A stretch of 64,000 bases of DNA from Ancylostoma caninum (taxonomy: Eukaryota; Nematoda; Chromadorea; Rhabditida; Ancylostomatidae): the NCBI GenBank assembly GCA_037903475.1, contig JBAJFG010000261.1:62001-126000 (forward strand). Direction: 5' to 3'. The notes beneath the pieces are model-generated. The model was not told where the DNA came from. It saw nothing but the letters and a program-made list of their open reading frames with translations, and did no database searches. Shown piece after piece: positions 11,730 through 23,679 of the stretch (positions are counted from its first letter, which is position 1; each line of letters starts with the position of its first letter). The translations under genes were made by a program, and so were the position numbers.

Positions 11730-11965
11730 TCAGCTTGGCTGGCGTAGCGTGGGCAGAAACTGTGACTGTGAGAACAGTCGCGCGTTCTGAGGTTTCAGTA
11801 ATGAAAATTCGTGAAAGTCGCTGTCAATCATGAAGCGTCCATCCCGGCGAAGCATGTTGCACATGAAGCGCGTCACTTCAACGGAAGTCACGTCGCAAAT
11901 GCCAATTACAGTTTTTCTTCGTTTGCGAATTGCAAGAGGCGTCCGGCTTTTGTAATTGCGGATGA
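11730..11965 (-). CDS. Exon-like coding segment, unknown family
   Basis: After TCTGAGCAG on the minus strand an open frame of 77 codons runs to TGA (complement of 11730-11732). It encodes a basic stretch (TPLAIRKRRKTVIGI) followed by CDVTSVEVTRFMCNMLRRDG and FMIDSDFHEF. Composition and codon use look like protein. The frame is closed upstream of the acceptor. It may be an exon or part of a multicopy coding repeat. Phase does not join cleanly to the segments at 12.0-12.3 kb. Function unknown. Confidence 0.35.
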
Positions 11966-12034
11966 CTGCTCAGATTTATCCAAATAGGTCCAAAAGTGCA
12001 GAAATCAAAAGCACTGGGGGACCATTCTACAAAT

Positions 12035-12133
12035 CTAGAGTGCGCGAGCTTCGTCTAGCATCGCCTGCGCAACGCTGATGTAAGGGGCTATACTCCAAGT
12101 GGAGTGTGGCGTCACTCCGAAGCACGTACCTAG
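12035..12133 (-). CDS. Candidate exon, in frame with 12170-12335
   Basis: After ACTTTATTTTAG the minus strand encodes 32 residues beginning LGTCFGVTPHSTWSIAPYIS and ending at TAG (complement of 12035-12037). Phase agrees with the preceding segment at 12170-12335. The intervening intron would be only 36 nt, shorter than usual in nematodes; an alternative acceptor (GTTGCGCAG) inside this segment gives a longer intron with the same C-terminus. Confidence 0.27.
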   Translation of the reverse strand, partial: LGTCFGVTPHSTWSIAPYISVAQAMLDEARAL

Positions 12134-12169
12134 CTAAAATAAAGTTTGAAAAAAAAATTGGAAACTCAC

Positions 12170-12335
12170 CGATTGACTGTAACGTGCTATCCCGACCGCT
12201 TGCATACCATCTATTCGCATCACCCAGCTATCTGAAACTGAAGGTAAATGGTAAGATGGAAGGATTCCGAAGTCGGAACGAATGAAAGCACGAAATAGAT
12301 TCTCGGGGACAGTTCCATGGGAGCAGGGATTAGCC
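12170..12335 (-). CDS. Candidate internal exon, unknown protein
   Basis: On the minus strand TTTTCACTCGTTTCCAG precedes a 166-nt open segment that ends at TCG followed by GTGAGT, a strong donor. It encodes 55 residues beginning ANPCSHGTVPENLFRAFIRS and ending WVMRIDGMQAVGIARYSQS. A second TTTCAG acceptor inside it would give a shorter 62-nt exon in the same frame. No upstream exon or promoter was found. I do not recognise the family. Confidence 0.33.
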
Positions 12336-12339
12336 CTGG

Positions 12340-14781
12340 AAACGAGTGAAAACGAGAGCTCAACGATGTTCGGAATTCGATCGGCTAAGCAAAGATTTTT
12401 TGCAGGAAACTTTTGATATATGATTATGGAGCTCGACACATATGTGGAGATACGGTATATTAGATGCAGTATGATTACGATACAGTGTACCTAGTCTGAC
12501 GGAGATGCAGATGCTCGAAATGCAGTACTACATGACACAACTATAATACTATTTACACTAGATGTGTGTGCTTGACGCCTATATAGTGGAGGATAGGTCC
12601 AGTCGCAGCACGGACGCAGATGACACGCATACGTTCGCTCCTTCGTGGCTATTCACGGCAGCTGCGCGGTGAATGTTCACTGTGAATGTTCATATAGCAT
12701 TGAGATGACTTCACGGAAATTCCCCGCATGTGAATGTGTGCGTATGGCGTGGACTGACGCATCTAGTATAATCTACCCTTATTCCTCCATCCTCCTACAT
12801 CTGCGTTCCTTGAAGAGGTGTTCAAGCACAAAAAACTTACCAACAGAAAGTTGTACACTAGTGTACCTTAGTTTTACACGAAGTAATTATTGCACTGATT
12901 ATTCGTGAAAGACACACAAAGAGATCCTGATGATCAACTTAAGGATCAACAATAGAAATCATAGAGAGGTAGGATCCCGCTGTGTGGAGGCTGAGCAGCG
13001 ACGGGAACGATGGAATCAACGGCTACGAATGAAATGTCGTACATACACGCCTCTTACTTAGAGCGAAACACATTGGTTACATGCTGTCTGCAAAAAGTTA
13101 ATGCAACTAACTTTATCAGTGTGTTTCCATGACAATTTTAGGATACACCTCTATTTCTATACCATTTTTTTATTGCGTGACGTAGCCATAGGGATCGAAG
13201 GGCGGATACTCCGTCACAGCAATTATTTCCACAACTTAATTATGCTTGAAAATAGACGAGACATGATCACGGCACGTTCGACGCTGCTAAGATTGGACTT
13301 TCCCAGATTTTCCACAAGGAACTAAAAATACGTATCTGAAATGATTTCAGCTACTTATCTGAATAAATCAATATTATACTATCAGTTATTGATGTGACAT
13401 TATATTTATTTCGTCAAATATTGCTCAGATGTGGAGTACGGATCCTGTATTAGGTATAAACAAATAAATATGGCTGAACTTTATGGGTATGGCATCCATC
13501 TAAGCGGAAAAATCTTCAGCGGAAAAAATTCTGTACATCAAATATGGAGTTGCCGACCTGCTAGAGTCTGAAGCGATCCTGATTCGAAAGAACTTTACGA
13601 TTTTGCGATTAAATTAGGTTGGTCCGAATATCTTGCAGCAAATTTTATTTTTCTTTCCATTTTTACTTCTTTAAATTATTTTAATTTTATCTTTTTATTT
13701 TTCTTATTTTTCGATCTAGATTTCTCTGGTTTTGAATTGAAATACTTTGACAGTAGAATGTAGTAGAATATTCTTACTACTAACTGTAAAAATTGGCACA
13801 GCGGGTTCGATCAATGAACAATGCTGACAAAGCAAGCGAATGATTCGCCAGGAAAACGAAGAGGAACATCCCTGAGTTCCTTGAGTGGCGGGTACTGGGA
13901 CATGCTGACCTCGGGATACTGTAGAGGTGTTGAAAACCTCAAATTGGTGGCTAATTCTCAATTAGTGGCTTTATCGAATTACGTGGATATCAGATGGAAA
14001 ATTTTGTGGCCACTAAAAATGTTTACCACCTGTAGTTCTTGGGAAAGACAAAGGAAGTAGGAGTAGTTGAACTCAAAACAGGTTGTACTCTCTCGCTTTC
14101 TCTTACGACATCAGGATGTCCTCAGAACGACTATTCCCTCATGGGAATGCCCTCGTAAAAATTTTATTGTTATTTTATTATTAATAGTTGACTATTTCGC
14201 ATCATCACTGACACCACTAACAAATGAAGTGCAGGAACATAACCCGGCAAAGCAGATGCCTTATTTGCCTTCGGATCCTAAGAAGTTCAAGGAATGCCTA
14301 CTACATACGTCACTTAGGAGAATCGTCGGAACAGCTGAGTGGTAAACTAACTACCTAAACTATCAAGTAGTCGAAAAAGAGTTCGAATTCTGACAATGCC
14401 TAGGTCTTCCATTTTTGTATTCTTGTCCTCAAGACTCGTGGACAAAAATGGAGCGCGTACCGTAGCATCTTGCTAGGAGAATGTTTAATCTGCATAGGTC
14501 TCACTTCTACCTGTGGAGCTACGCTCTCGCATATCAACCTGGGTTGCGTTTATACCTAATCGCATAGCGATGGAGTCGCGGCGATAATCACAACATGCGC
14601 GATGCGACAACGATTGGAGGAGAGAGGAAACATAAAGCAGCAAGCCGAAAACACGATCCATAAGGATTAAACTCGGGAATTTTATTTGAAAGCGAGAACG
14701 CGCGTGGTGATCCCGACAAAACGTGCGCTTTTCGAAGGAGAAAGTATGAACCGCACTTGGCCACAGTGTCACTACCGTACA
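12340..14781. other. AT-rich unique sequence
   Basis: No paired-end element was found. A homeodomain-like stretch on the minus strand near 14537-14590 is discussed as a finding but is not called as a gene. Confidence 0.4.
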
Positions 14782-15054
14782 TACAGTGGATGTCAATGGC
14801 GGTGGCCCATCCGCAGCCTCAAGAAGCACGCCGCGCAACCGCGCCGCCCGTGTCGTAAACGATGTTTTCTGCAGCTGTTTTGCTATATCTAGAGCTTTTT
14901 CGTCCGATTTTAAGGATTTTTGACCAAATCGGGAAGAAAGCGACTAGAAATAGCATCCCGGCAGCAGACGACACCGGTCCCGGCGCGAGCGGCGCGGTTG
15001 CGCTGCGTCCTTCTCGAAGCCGCAGATGGGCCACCGCCATTGCCGTCCAGCGTA
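14782..15054. mobile_element. 273-bp TA-flanked MITE, copy 1
   Basis: Ends TACAGTGGATG...CGTCCAGCGTA, with long imperfect inverted arms (AATGGCGGTGGCCCAT left, ATGGGCCACCGCCATT right) and GC-rich CGCGCCGC/GCGGCGCG sub-terminal parts. Length is exactly that of the copy at 25218-25490. Open frames in it are shadows. Confidence 0.88.
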
Positions 15055-16911
15055 CGTAATTCTACTCTAGATGAACACTTTTGAACAGTTTGCATGTGCG
15101 TGGGTGATCGCGCAGCGACAAAGTATAAACACTGCCATATAAACATTATGTTGAAAGATAGCAGGACTTTAATGTCTACGTTCTGAAATTTGTACTTCAT
15201 AACTACCACAGATATTAGTGTATAATGAGATAAGAATACTTATATTCTACATAATACCATAGTGTAGTAATTAGATACAATTACCAATAATGTTGAAAAT
15301 ACGTTTCCAAATATGTACATATATGCGTAATCTGTGAACAAAGGCGATTTATCAAAGAGGTTTGTCATATTTTTTTTTCAAACAAATTGGTATTAGCAGT
15401 GTAAAAAACCGATTCTCACTATTGAATGCACAGCTATGAATTGACCGCAGCAGTCAAAAGGGTGAATTTTTTCCCTATGAGGGTTTCACGGAAGTACGGT
15501 ACTCCCGGTTGCAATGGTAAAAGAAAAAGAGAATTCCATTGCTTAAACGTTGTTTCGCGGGAAATCTAAGAGGAAGTAACTCTATGCTTTCTGAACACTT
15601 TGGAAGACTGTCACCAAGCGGATGGGTGGAAGCCGGGCACACCTGTCTATGTGTGGTCAGACTTCCAGAATAACATCGGAAACAAAAAAAAATGACAGAT
15701 CACAGAACTTTAATAGACTGTTACCACATCCCAATGCCAGCCCTTTGAATCTCCCCCATAGAGGAGCGAATCCCATGGAGGAGCCGCTGGCAAATGAAGC
15801 GAAGTGAGCAATAAGTCCAAGTGCAAATGATGTCTCAGAGGAACGGAAGCGCAGGATTTCGCGAGACGGCAGAACGACGCAAACCTCGTCCGCCAGCAGG
15901 AAATTGTCGACTGCAACGTCTCGTGGAACTGTTCTCATTTCCTACAGCTACTTTCATGGCTCTGTTGCTATGGTTCTATCGTTCGAGAAGCCGTTGAGAG
16001 GCCATCATGAACACACTATCAAAAAAATGTATGGAAATACGTTGCTGGAGACAATGAAGCAGCAGCATTTTCATTTCAAAGAGAGGATTCGTTGAAGCCT
16101 AAGAGGCGCATTCAAATTGAAAATGGCATTCAAATTGAAAATGGCTATAATTTTGGAAAAAATTAGTGGTTGCATAAAAACAGCAAGAAACAACGTTTTT
16201 GTCACTGCAAAGGTGTCGTACACGAAGTCCCCTTTGCACGCTCCTCGAGATTCGAAGAGATGGGGTATATCTTCCGCTGTTACTTCTTAGCGTTGACTGG
16301 GTAGCTCAAGTAGGGTGGTTTTGCCGGAAAACTCGTCCCCCTTGCACTAGCCGGTAGATCACTACCGCTTCGAAAGCATTCAGTGCTCAATTTTTAGGTA
16401 GACCTTTTGTAAATTTTGCGATAATATGTTTTCTAACAAGCAGATCTAGAAAATTCAAAAATATGAATCATATGAACCTTTTTCAGAGGCCGCACGTATC
16501 CGTGAGATTACGCAGGGTGCGCAAGCTGAAGCATCCTGAATTTACCCATCGTCAACGGGTCTGTTAACAATTTTATCTTATGTAATCTCAAGGATGCCAG
16601 GGAAAGTTGTGACTCACTCGCACTAGTGAAGTGGACGAGTTGTCTTCGCATAACATTTGCGTCACTGTGAAGGTGTTGTTCACGGCTTTACATTGGAGCT
16701 AGTCACTGTCAGCGATAGTAAGCAATGGTAAAAAAAAAACAAAAACCTCCCCCAAAAACCTAAATACCGTCAGTAGCTCAGAGTACGCATGCGACTTTGT
16801 TTGCAACTATGGCTGCGGGCTTGTGTCGGCTGACTGATCAGCTGGTTCGATTTATGTGAATATTATGCGATTAGTATGATTTTCCGGTCTGATATAGTGT
16901 GGTTCACTGAG
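15055..16911. other. Unique sequence, nothing recognised
   Basis: No gene, RNA gene or paired-end element supported here. Open frames on both strands at 15622-15938 mirror each other and lack splice or homology support. Confidence 0.4.
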
Positions 16912-17042
16912 GAGCATAGTTGTGAAGATATTAGAAGAAGAGAGAACGCGAGAAATAGTGCTATATTCGGAGAGGCGGGAAAGGAATGCAGATCAAAAGC
17001 ACAAATACTCAACTATCGGCGTTTCTGGAGCAGACTGTACAT
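16912..17042. repeat. Interspersed repeat D, copy 1
   Basis: Shares about 130 bp with 50610-50741 and 60768-61112, from AGTTGTGAAGATATTAGA through AACGCGAGAAATAGTG to TCAACTATCGGCGTTT and a final CAGACTGTAC. The minus strand has a partly open frame in all copies, but no conserved start. Confidence 0.75.
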
Positions 17043-17289
17043 TTTGAAACACGATTCACTCCTTTTTTTTAAAAGAAATTTTGGCTTGAGAAACTCTTTC
17101 ACAAACGTTCATCAAACACAAATAGATACTCCATAGTATATACCCTTTTAAATCCTTGAAAATTCCCGAAAATTTCATTACGATTAAAAATCTAATTTTA
17201 TAATTAGCATCTGGTAATGTTCACTAGAAAATAGCGAAATAGCGCGTGTGGAGCGTTGCATGAAAAAAGAGTGGTCTAGTCCAGCTCTA

Positions 17290-17356
17290 CGATTGGTTCG
17301 TTCGTCAAATCGGCCAATCGCGGAGCTCGTTGGCACCGCCTCTTTCAGGTATAAAG
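17290..17356 (+). promoter_or_regulatory. Core-promoter-like CCAAT plus TATA
   Basis: GGCCAATCG lies about 37 bp upstream of a GGTATAAAGC box. No convincing coding exon follows, so this may be chance. Confidence 0.2.
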
Positions 17357-18138
17357 CTTCACACTCCGAAATGGTGATAAGTTGACCAAGAATATTCCTG
17401 AATACTTAACGTTAGCAAACCGCGACAAGAATTTGAGCGTTCACCTTTCAGAGCGGGAACCTCAACCGTGCGTTTCTATGATGATTCAGTTTAACTGATA
17501 AGAAGCAGCTTAAACGTACAAGAAAGACCCCGATTCTTCATGGATCCTACTTCTTGCAGAAATGAAGGCGGTACCTCCGCCCATCCTCTATTTTAGCTGC
17601 CAAACAAAACCCGCAGCGAATCCGTAGGCAACATGGCTTCCGTCGAGTAGGACTAACTTTATTTCAGAACCCAGCAATATACAGATAGCACGATGATGAA
17701 GTTAGCGTTGAGAACAGCGCTCAGTATTAAATTTTATTCACAAAAAGAGATCCAGAATCAAAAATCCAAAACTCAAACCAGTTTCCAACAATAGCGATAC
17801 TAAGCGTGTTACGAAACCTGTGCCGGTGGCTCAAGAAATTGTAATCAGACATCGAGCAGCTGAAATGCCGCAGCTACCTGAAAAATAGAGGCCATAGGAT
17901 TTCCAAGGTGTTCAACAAAACATCATGCGTCGCGTTTGTGGTGGTGAATGAACGAAATGTATAGCATTCTGACGTTGCCTCGTAATAGCCTTCCGAAAAT
18001 CATTCATGGGTATGGTGCAAGTAACACGCAGGACGACATGACGTAGGTTAGGACAAAATCCGTGCAGAACGACTCTTTCTTTAGCGGAGGAAACTTCTAG
18101 GAATAGTATATTGGAGTTCAAGACTGCTTTAGCTGTTC

Positions 18139-18205
18139 AAAATTTTACCATTAGCCAGGCACCCACCAACATTTTTACCAATGCATGACGTTGTCTATAC
18201 CCAGC
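18139..18205 (+). repeat. Repeat shared with 47.3 kb
   Basis: A 67-bp segment with CAGGCACCCACCAACATTTT and CATGACGTTGTCTATACCCA reappears inverted at 47304-47370 with few changes. Confidence 0.65.
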
Positions 18206-18302
18206 TATTAGCCATTGGTATGAAACGACATATTCCACTAATGCGTCTGAGCCCCGGGCTAGGACCCACGGATGCGTAGCAGACCGAAACAAGGAGCAGC
18301 AT

Positions 18303-18409
18303 GCATCATTGAGATTACCCAGGGCAAATGTGTAATTATCCAGATTTGCCTATAGTTAACTCATTAACACGGGCGTCAAAACATTCACCCTGGGTAATCT
18401 AAATGTTGC
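18303..18409. mobile_element. 107-bp foldback element
   Basis: GCATCATTGAGATTACCCAG (18303) and the complement ending at 18409 form 28-bp arms with a few mismatches. A similar GAGATTACTC end lies near 47391-47407. It lies between the distal parts of a GATTCATGAAAC MITE copy and may have split it. Confidence 0.5.
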
Positions 18410-18424
18410 ATCCATACCTAAGTT

Positions 18425-18540
18425 TGTAAACCAACTTTCCCTTGCTGCGTCTGCTAACATTACATGGTCTTTGGGATAATCAATCATGCTAACCAGTATT
18501 GATTTGTCTGGTTAACCTTTTATGAATTCCAGCCCTGTTT
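18425..18540. mobile_element. GATTCATGAAAC MITE, copy 4 (partial)
   Basis: AACCAACTTTCCCTTGCTGC and TAACATTACATGGTC match the interior of the copy at 63082-63236, and the end TTATGAATTCCAGCCCTG matches its right terminus. The left terminus is missing or displaced by the 107-bp element; a GGGCTAGGACCCACG remnant lies at 18257. Confidence 0.65.
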
Positions 18541-21500
18541 AGCCACGTCAGAACAGGGAGCAGAAGGATAGGACGAGAATGAGAGTGGTGAGAGCAGTGA
18601 AATGTGTGGATGCGCAGACAGTCAGAGTGCCACGTTGTTTGTTGTTTGTTGTTTGTGATGTAGCGCGTGCAGTGGGCCTCAACCTCTGTAGTAAGCTTTA
18701 CCAAGGTATATCATCGCTGTCTAAGGTGAAGTAGCTTCACATGAGCGTGATTTTTCCAGCAAAACGCTTCCAAGCTAGGCTATCTGTTTCGAAAGTTCGG
18801 AGCCCGTCTAGTCGGTTAACCGTTACTGGAAAAATAGACATGCATACATGCTCCCATGATCAAACAGATAAACAATAACGTAGCTGGAAGTACTAACAAA
18901 TTATCTGAAGTCCATTAGAAACAGAATGCTGTTCGGAAACATGGGACTAATGAAGTAGGAAATTAGGAGGGAACGAGGATCTGACGGGTAGCATGTTTGT
19001 TGTTGGAATGAGTGTACAAAGAATGTGGCCAAGGAAGCCAACCAAGTAGGTACATGAACAATGCCTTCACTAGTGGAATAGTCGAGGATACAACATTGTT
19101 CCAGAGGCCCCATATTCTCCATGTGTAATCATGGAGGTAGTTTTTTGGAGAAATCTTCCTCTGTTGAGCCAACCACTCAGATTCTCTTCAAGAACTATTT
19201 TACAAGCTCTCAGGTCGCATTCAAACGTTGCAGAATGGCACTATTGCACAATAGCCACTTCAGTACATCTTTGCTGAATGGTCGCAAAGAAGTGAAAGGT
19301 AGTGAGATGATTGGTCATGCCTCTTCTTCTCATCGAAACTGAAGAGTGATGTGTCCCTGTATGCTTCTACAAGCTTGGCTCCATGAGGTAGTCACGGATG
19401 CTCATTCACCATGCTATAATAAATACTTCTGTTAATCTGAAGTGATGACGAGTTACACAATTAACTACTTGATTACACACAATTAATTACTTAATAGCTT
19501 CACTAAAAAGCATAGTCATAGTGCTCAATGACATCAATACTTAGAGGTTTTTCACAGTAAAACCGCCAGATACAACAAAAAAAACCCTAATAATCCTCAC
19601 GACTAGTCATCATGACAGAGCATTATAGCGATTACAGCGCGCGGCGCGGTCGCGCTGCGGTAGGCGGTCAAGTTCGCAAATACGCCGACTCTTTTGATAC
19701 TCATTGTTTGTTACACTAAAAAGAATTCGCCTAAGAACTCACGTATATAAACGCTTAGATAAAAGTCAATAAAGCATCATTCTAGGAGAGTCGCAAGTTA
19801 TCTGATGGCGACAGCCTATGTTCCAGACAAAAAGCTAGGGACCCATAGGAAAACAAGGTGGGAATGACGACAGCAGCTTACAGGAATAGCAATAGAACTA
19901 GCGGTTTTTCAATGCACGCTAAGTTCTGTGGTCGTCAGTCCGAAAACGGCAAATCTGTTAAGCGAAGCGCGAAAATGTCACTTCTCCCACCACTTCGCTC
20001 AAATGTCGAAAATCAAGGGCAAGGAGCTGGAACTCTCGCGGACGGCTAGCCTTCGTCCAGCCGCCACACCTGGATTAGCCAAGAGCGAACGCTTGGAGCC
20101 ACGACGATGAAGATACATTTAAGTAGGGGACCAAAAAACAACGGGGATTCACACTCAAGGATTCAGGAATCGCAGCGATCAGCAACATATAAAGAAACAA
20201 AGCTTTTTGTGCGCTTGCGACACACTCGAAGTAACAATTAGATTGGCAGCGAAGCTCTACCCGAAATTTCTTGAACTTTTCGTTCACCTGGAAAATTGTT
20301 TAAAAAAGGCCATACATATCTTATGAAATATTCGAAAACCCTCTGTTTATAAACTCTCAAGATGTCTTTGGGTTGATCGCCTATTTTGTGGGAGTAAATT
20401 ACGGGAAAAGAAAGGATTGTTGGATAAGCTCCTCGCGAGCCTAGAAATGACCCGTATGCCTCGACGTCATCGAACGTTACTACGCAAATAACTAATAAAT
20501 GTCAGAAATGTACGCTAATAATAAGTGCTTAGTCTAGACGACTCTGACCGAGGGAACGAAAGAGTGCACTTTGTGTAGGGAAGGTTTCGAATTGCTTTGA
20601 TCATAGAAGGAGCACTGAATGAGGGCTAAAGAAAGGAGAAGAACTCCCACTCTCCTCCCCCCTACCAAGTGATGTAGTGATTCCTTCAAAAAGCGGCTTT
20701 GGCCAAAATATATTACCAGCAGCATAGATCAGTACGATTCCTACACTGTAGTATTTTCATCTTAATGGTTGCTGATTGGCCAGAACCTATAATTCGCCTG
20801 ATTCATGTACTTGTAGCATTGTAAACAAGACGCGATAAGTAATCACAATCATTTCGGGATGAATTTGCACATCTTTCTAGTGCGGACTGAGTCACTAAAG
20901 ATGGTTTCTACTGGGTTTCAATTGGAAAAAATATGCAGTGAAAATAGCAAGGCACTTGTAACATGGCGTCGCCGCTTTGGCCTTTCATCGGATCCAACAA
21001 TAAAGCCCTAGTGATTGAATTTCCAAAGAAGGAGTATCACAAATATGGAATCTTCTCTTAGAGTAAGTCCACCTCGCGGCAGCTAGCTTAATTTCTATGC
21101 GTTTTTAAGAAAGCTAAGCAGATTAGAGTAGTCCAGTCCAGATGCGGATCCAGATGATGCTGAAATGCTTTGCTCCAGAAAGTCAGGAAAAAGAAGTCTT
21201 CGATGGCACACTATCTGTAATGTCTAGTGAATGGATATTACAAGTCATTAGGAAACCTGAATAGGCAGTCGAATAAAAATTAGGACACTCAGCGCAGATG
21301 TGCATGTTTTCCGCTGCCTCCTTTTTTAGTGATATTTTCAACAGTTCTTGTCCTCTCGAGGAGAAATCCGGGAAAATAGGTGACACCCCAAAAAATGCGG
21401 GGATGACTTCCGAGAAGTGAGGGACCCACTGATTTCAACAGATGAAGCCCTATGAAGTGGTGGGAAGGTCAATTCTGCTAAGAATAAGGTACGGCAATCG

Positions 21501-22053
21501 TTCCAGCTTTCCAACCTGGGTTCGAGAAACTGATGCGAAGACGTTGGTCGTTCTTTTAGCCCGACTGCGGCAGATACACGGCGATGAAGGCGATGTCATT
21601 GTTTGATGGTAATTGGAAAAATTTATTACTAGTGAAAAAGAACACACATGTGGGAAAACAAGCGGATAAGTTACCTATATTTTATGCGGAATACTACCGT
21701 GATTAGGGGCTAAGTGGAAGTCCTGGATTTCACGGAAGGAGGGGCAGTAGGCCAACGTCTCAAGTCCATCAGCGCAGAAAATCGAGGCTCAGAGTACTAT
21801 TGGATACATAAATGTTGCGAAGTTAAACTAGGAGCCCAACAAGCCTTGAGAAATTCCCGTACAAAACAGCGGAAGTAATGTTATATCGGGAACTTCTCGA
21901 AAACCACTGGTGCCTTCTGAGTGCCACTTATACGCTCTCTATGCTAACATCCTCGTAAATCAACTTCGGAATTTACGAAGGAAGTTCCAACAAGTGCTCG
22001 AAGAAAGCACGTGACTTTCCTTGAAAATTTTTCAGGAATATATGAGAAGTACA
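18541..22053. other. Mostly unique sequence
   Basis: No supported gene. A TATATAAA box at 19744-19751 is followed 55 bp later by an ATG with a 17-codon frame to a possible GTGGGA donor; no next exon was found. At 20815-20844 a short stretch resembles the 3' tail of the retrotransposon at 23.6-26.1 kb. Confidence 0.35.
20815..20844 (+). repeat. Possible retrotransposon tail remnant
   Basis: GCATTGTAAACAAGACGCGA followed by TAAGTAATC resembles GCGTTGTAAATAAGACGCAA followed by TAAATC at 26023-26048. It may be a severely 5'-truncated insertion of the same non-LTR family. Confidence 0.35.
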
Positions 22054-23167
22054 TACAGGGTGCGGCAAGAGTATTGCCCGCTTGAAATGGCTCGTGAAAA
22101 CCTCATTATTTGCCATGGATGTGACGAATTTCTTTATAACATACAGGAAACATGTCCGGTCAATTTTATCTTCACTCTTGAGAGCAGTTCTAAGGAAAAC
22201 AAAAGAGAAGACGTAATTGATGCGCCGTGGGGACCCTCGTCGATTTGATCCTTTGCTTCTTCTAAACAATCCACACGCGAGCCCATACTGTGGTGCAACA
22301 GACAAGCACATGCTTGCTACTTGAAGCGCCTTTGTGGTACAACCCAACTGTTCGAAACTGGAGGAGTACGGTGGTCGCTAATTTGGAAATGGAGAGCTCA
22401 CGAGTGATTTCTTGTGCAAAACTCCTTCATTAGCTTTACTCTGTAAGCTGGAGGAAAATCTTCTCACAAAAGGAATGGCCCACTTCTAAACCAATATTCT
22501 ACGGGAAATGTGCTCCTGCCAAATATCGTTTCTCGATCATGCGGTGATCTTCGCGCTAGAACCAAAGGAAATGATATGAAGCTCCTCCGCGCCGTTAACA
22601 AATACGGAAACAAAGTTAAATCATAGCACACACAGGAGCAGCTGGTACTTTTCATTCGCGGATTTGTGGAAGGTTTAACATGTGCTATTTCTTAGCAATG
22701 TTTCCATTCCACAAAAACATCTCAGAAGAAACTCTGGATCAAGTCAAGGATGACTACTTGGATCGCAGCGGTGAAGCCCTCTCCCGCCTTGCCTGTTGAC
22801 GACTGCCGAAATGAGGGATAGAATGGATCGAATACAAAAAGGACTACTGATGAAAGGGTCCTAGACCCGGGGGCGCCAAGGAGACCACACTTCCGGTCTA
22901 GTTCAAGCCCCGAAATCGGTGTGTGAACAACATTTTAGCTCTCCGATGTTCTTCTCTAAGCTCTCATTTCTTTCTTTTTACCTTAAAGTAACATCGTTTT
23001 GTTCTACATCCATTAATAACTTGTGTCTCCTTCAACATGTGTGTCTCAGTTTTACATTGTTGGGTTCTAGGCAGCAGAACGGTCACGCTTGGTCTTCCAT
23101 CCTATTTCGATTTTCCATATAATTTATGTATCATAAAAGGCGGTCAATACTTTCGCTGCACCCTGTA
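22054..23167. mobile_element. TACAGGGTG element 1, 1114 bp
   Basis: The left end TACAGGGTGCGGCAAGAGTA and the right end, inverted, TACAGGGTGCAGCGAAAGTA form a 29-bp inverted repeat with TA at each edge, the Tc1/mariner arrangement. No transposase motif could be read inside; open frames at 21973-22347 run across the boundary and are shadows. Confidence 0.8.
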
Positions 23168-23679
23168 TTTCTTTCCAATTCAAACACTCCATTAATTCGT
23201 TAACGCGTTTCTGTCATGTGTGTATGTTACGATGCAGCCTTGGGAAGCTTCTCATATGTACGGTGCCTTCTTGAGGAATTCAAATCGAATTTTGAATAGT
23301 GGTGCGAACGGACCGAACTTCTAGGCCATACGAGCACTGGGTATTAATGACAAACTTTTTATTTCGATTACTTTGAAAAAGTGTTGTTTGCAAAATATCG
23401 ACCAATCGAAGTACGCGAAGGAACTTAGTCAATTGATTGAGTCAATGTCGACCAAATCGATATTAGGTCCAATGTATTATCAATGTATTATTATTTATTG
23501 TATTAGCAATTTACGCAATTAAGTGAGCAATTAAGTAATTTTACGGGCTCCTATAGGTCGAAGTGACCATAACTGCATAATGCTTGCCATAACATGCTTT
23601 GAGTCTGGACATACTCCGGTCTATACACTTCTGTTTTCAGAATGTGACTATAGCCAGGTTAACGCGTATTTATTGGGGA

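Noticed and set aside
13795..13815. tRNA B-box-like GGGTTCGATCA (also near 16848 and 21517)
   Set aside because: No matching A box, acceptor stem or anticodon arm at the right spacing.
21973..22347. 124-codon minus-strand frame and 75-codon plus-strand frame at 22 kb
   Set aside because: Both cross the left end of a TACAGGGTG element and overlap each other; no transposase motif could be read.
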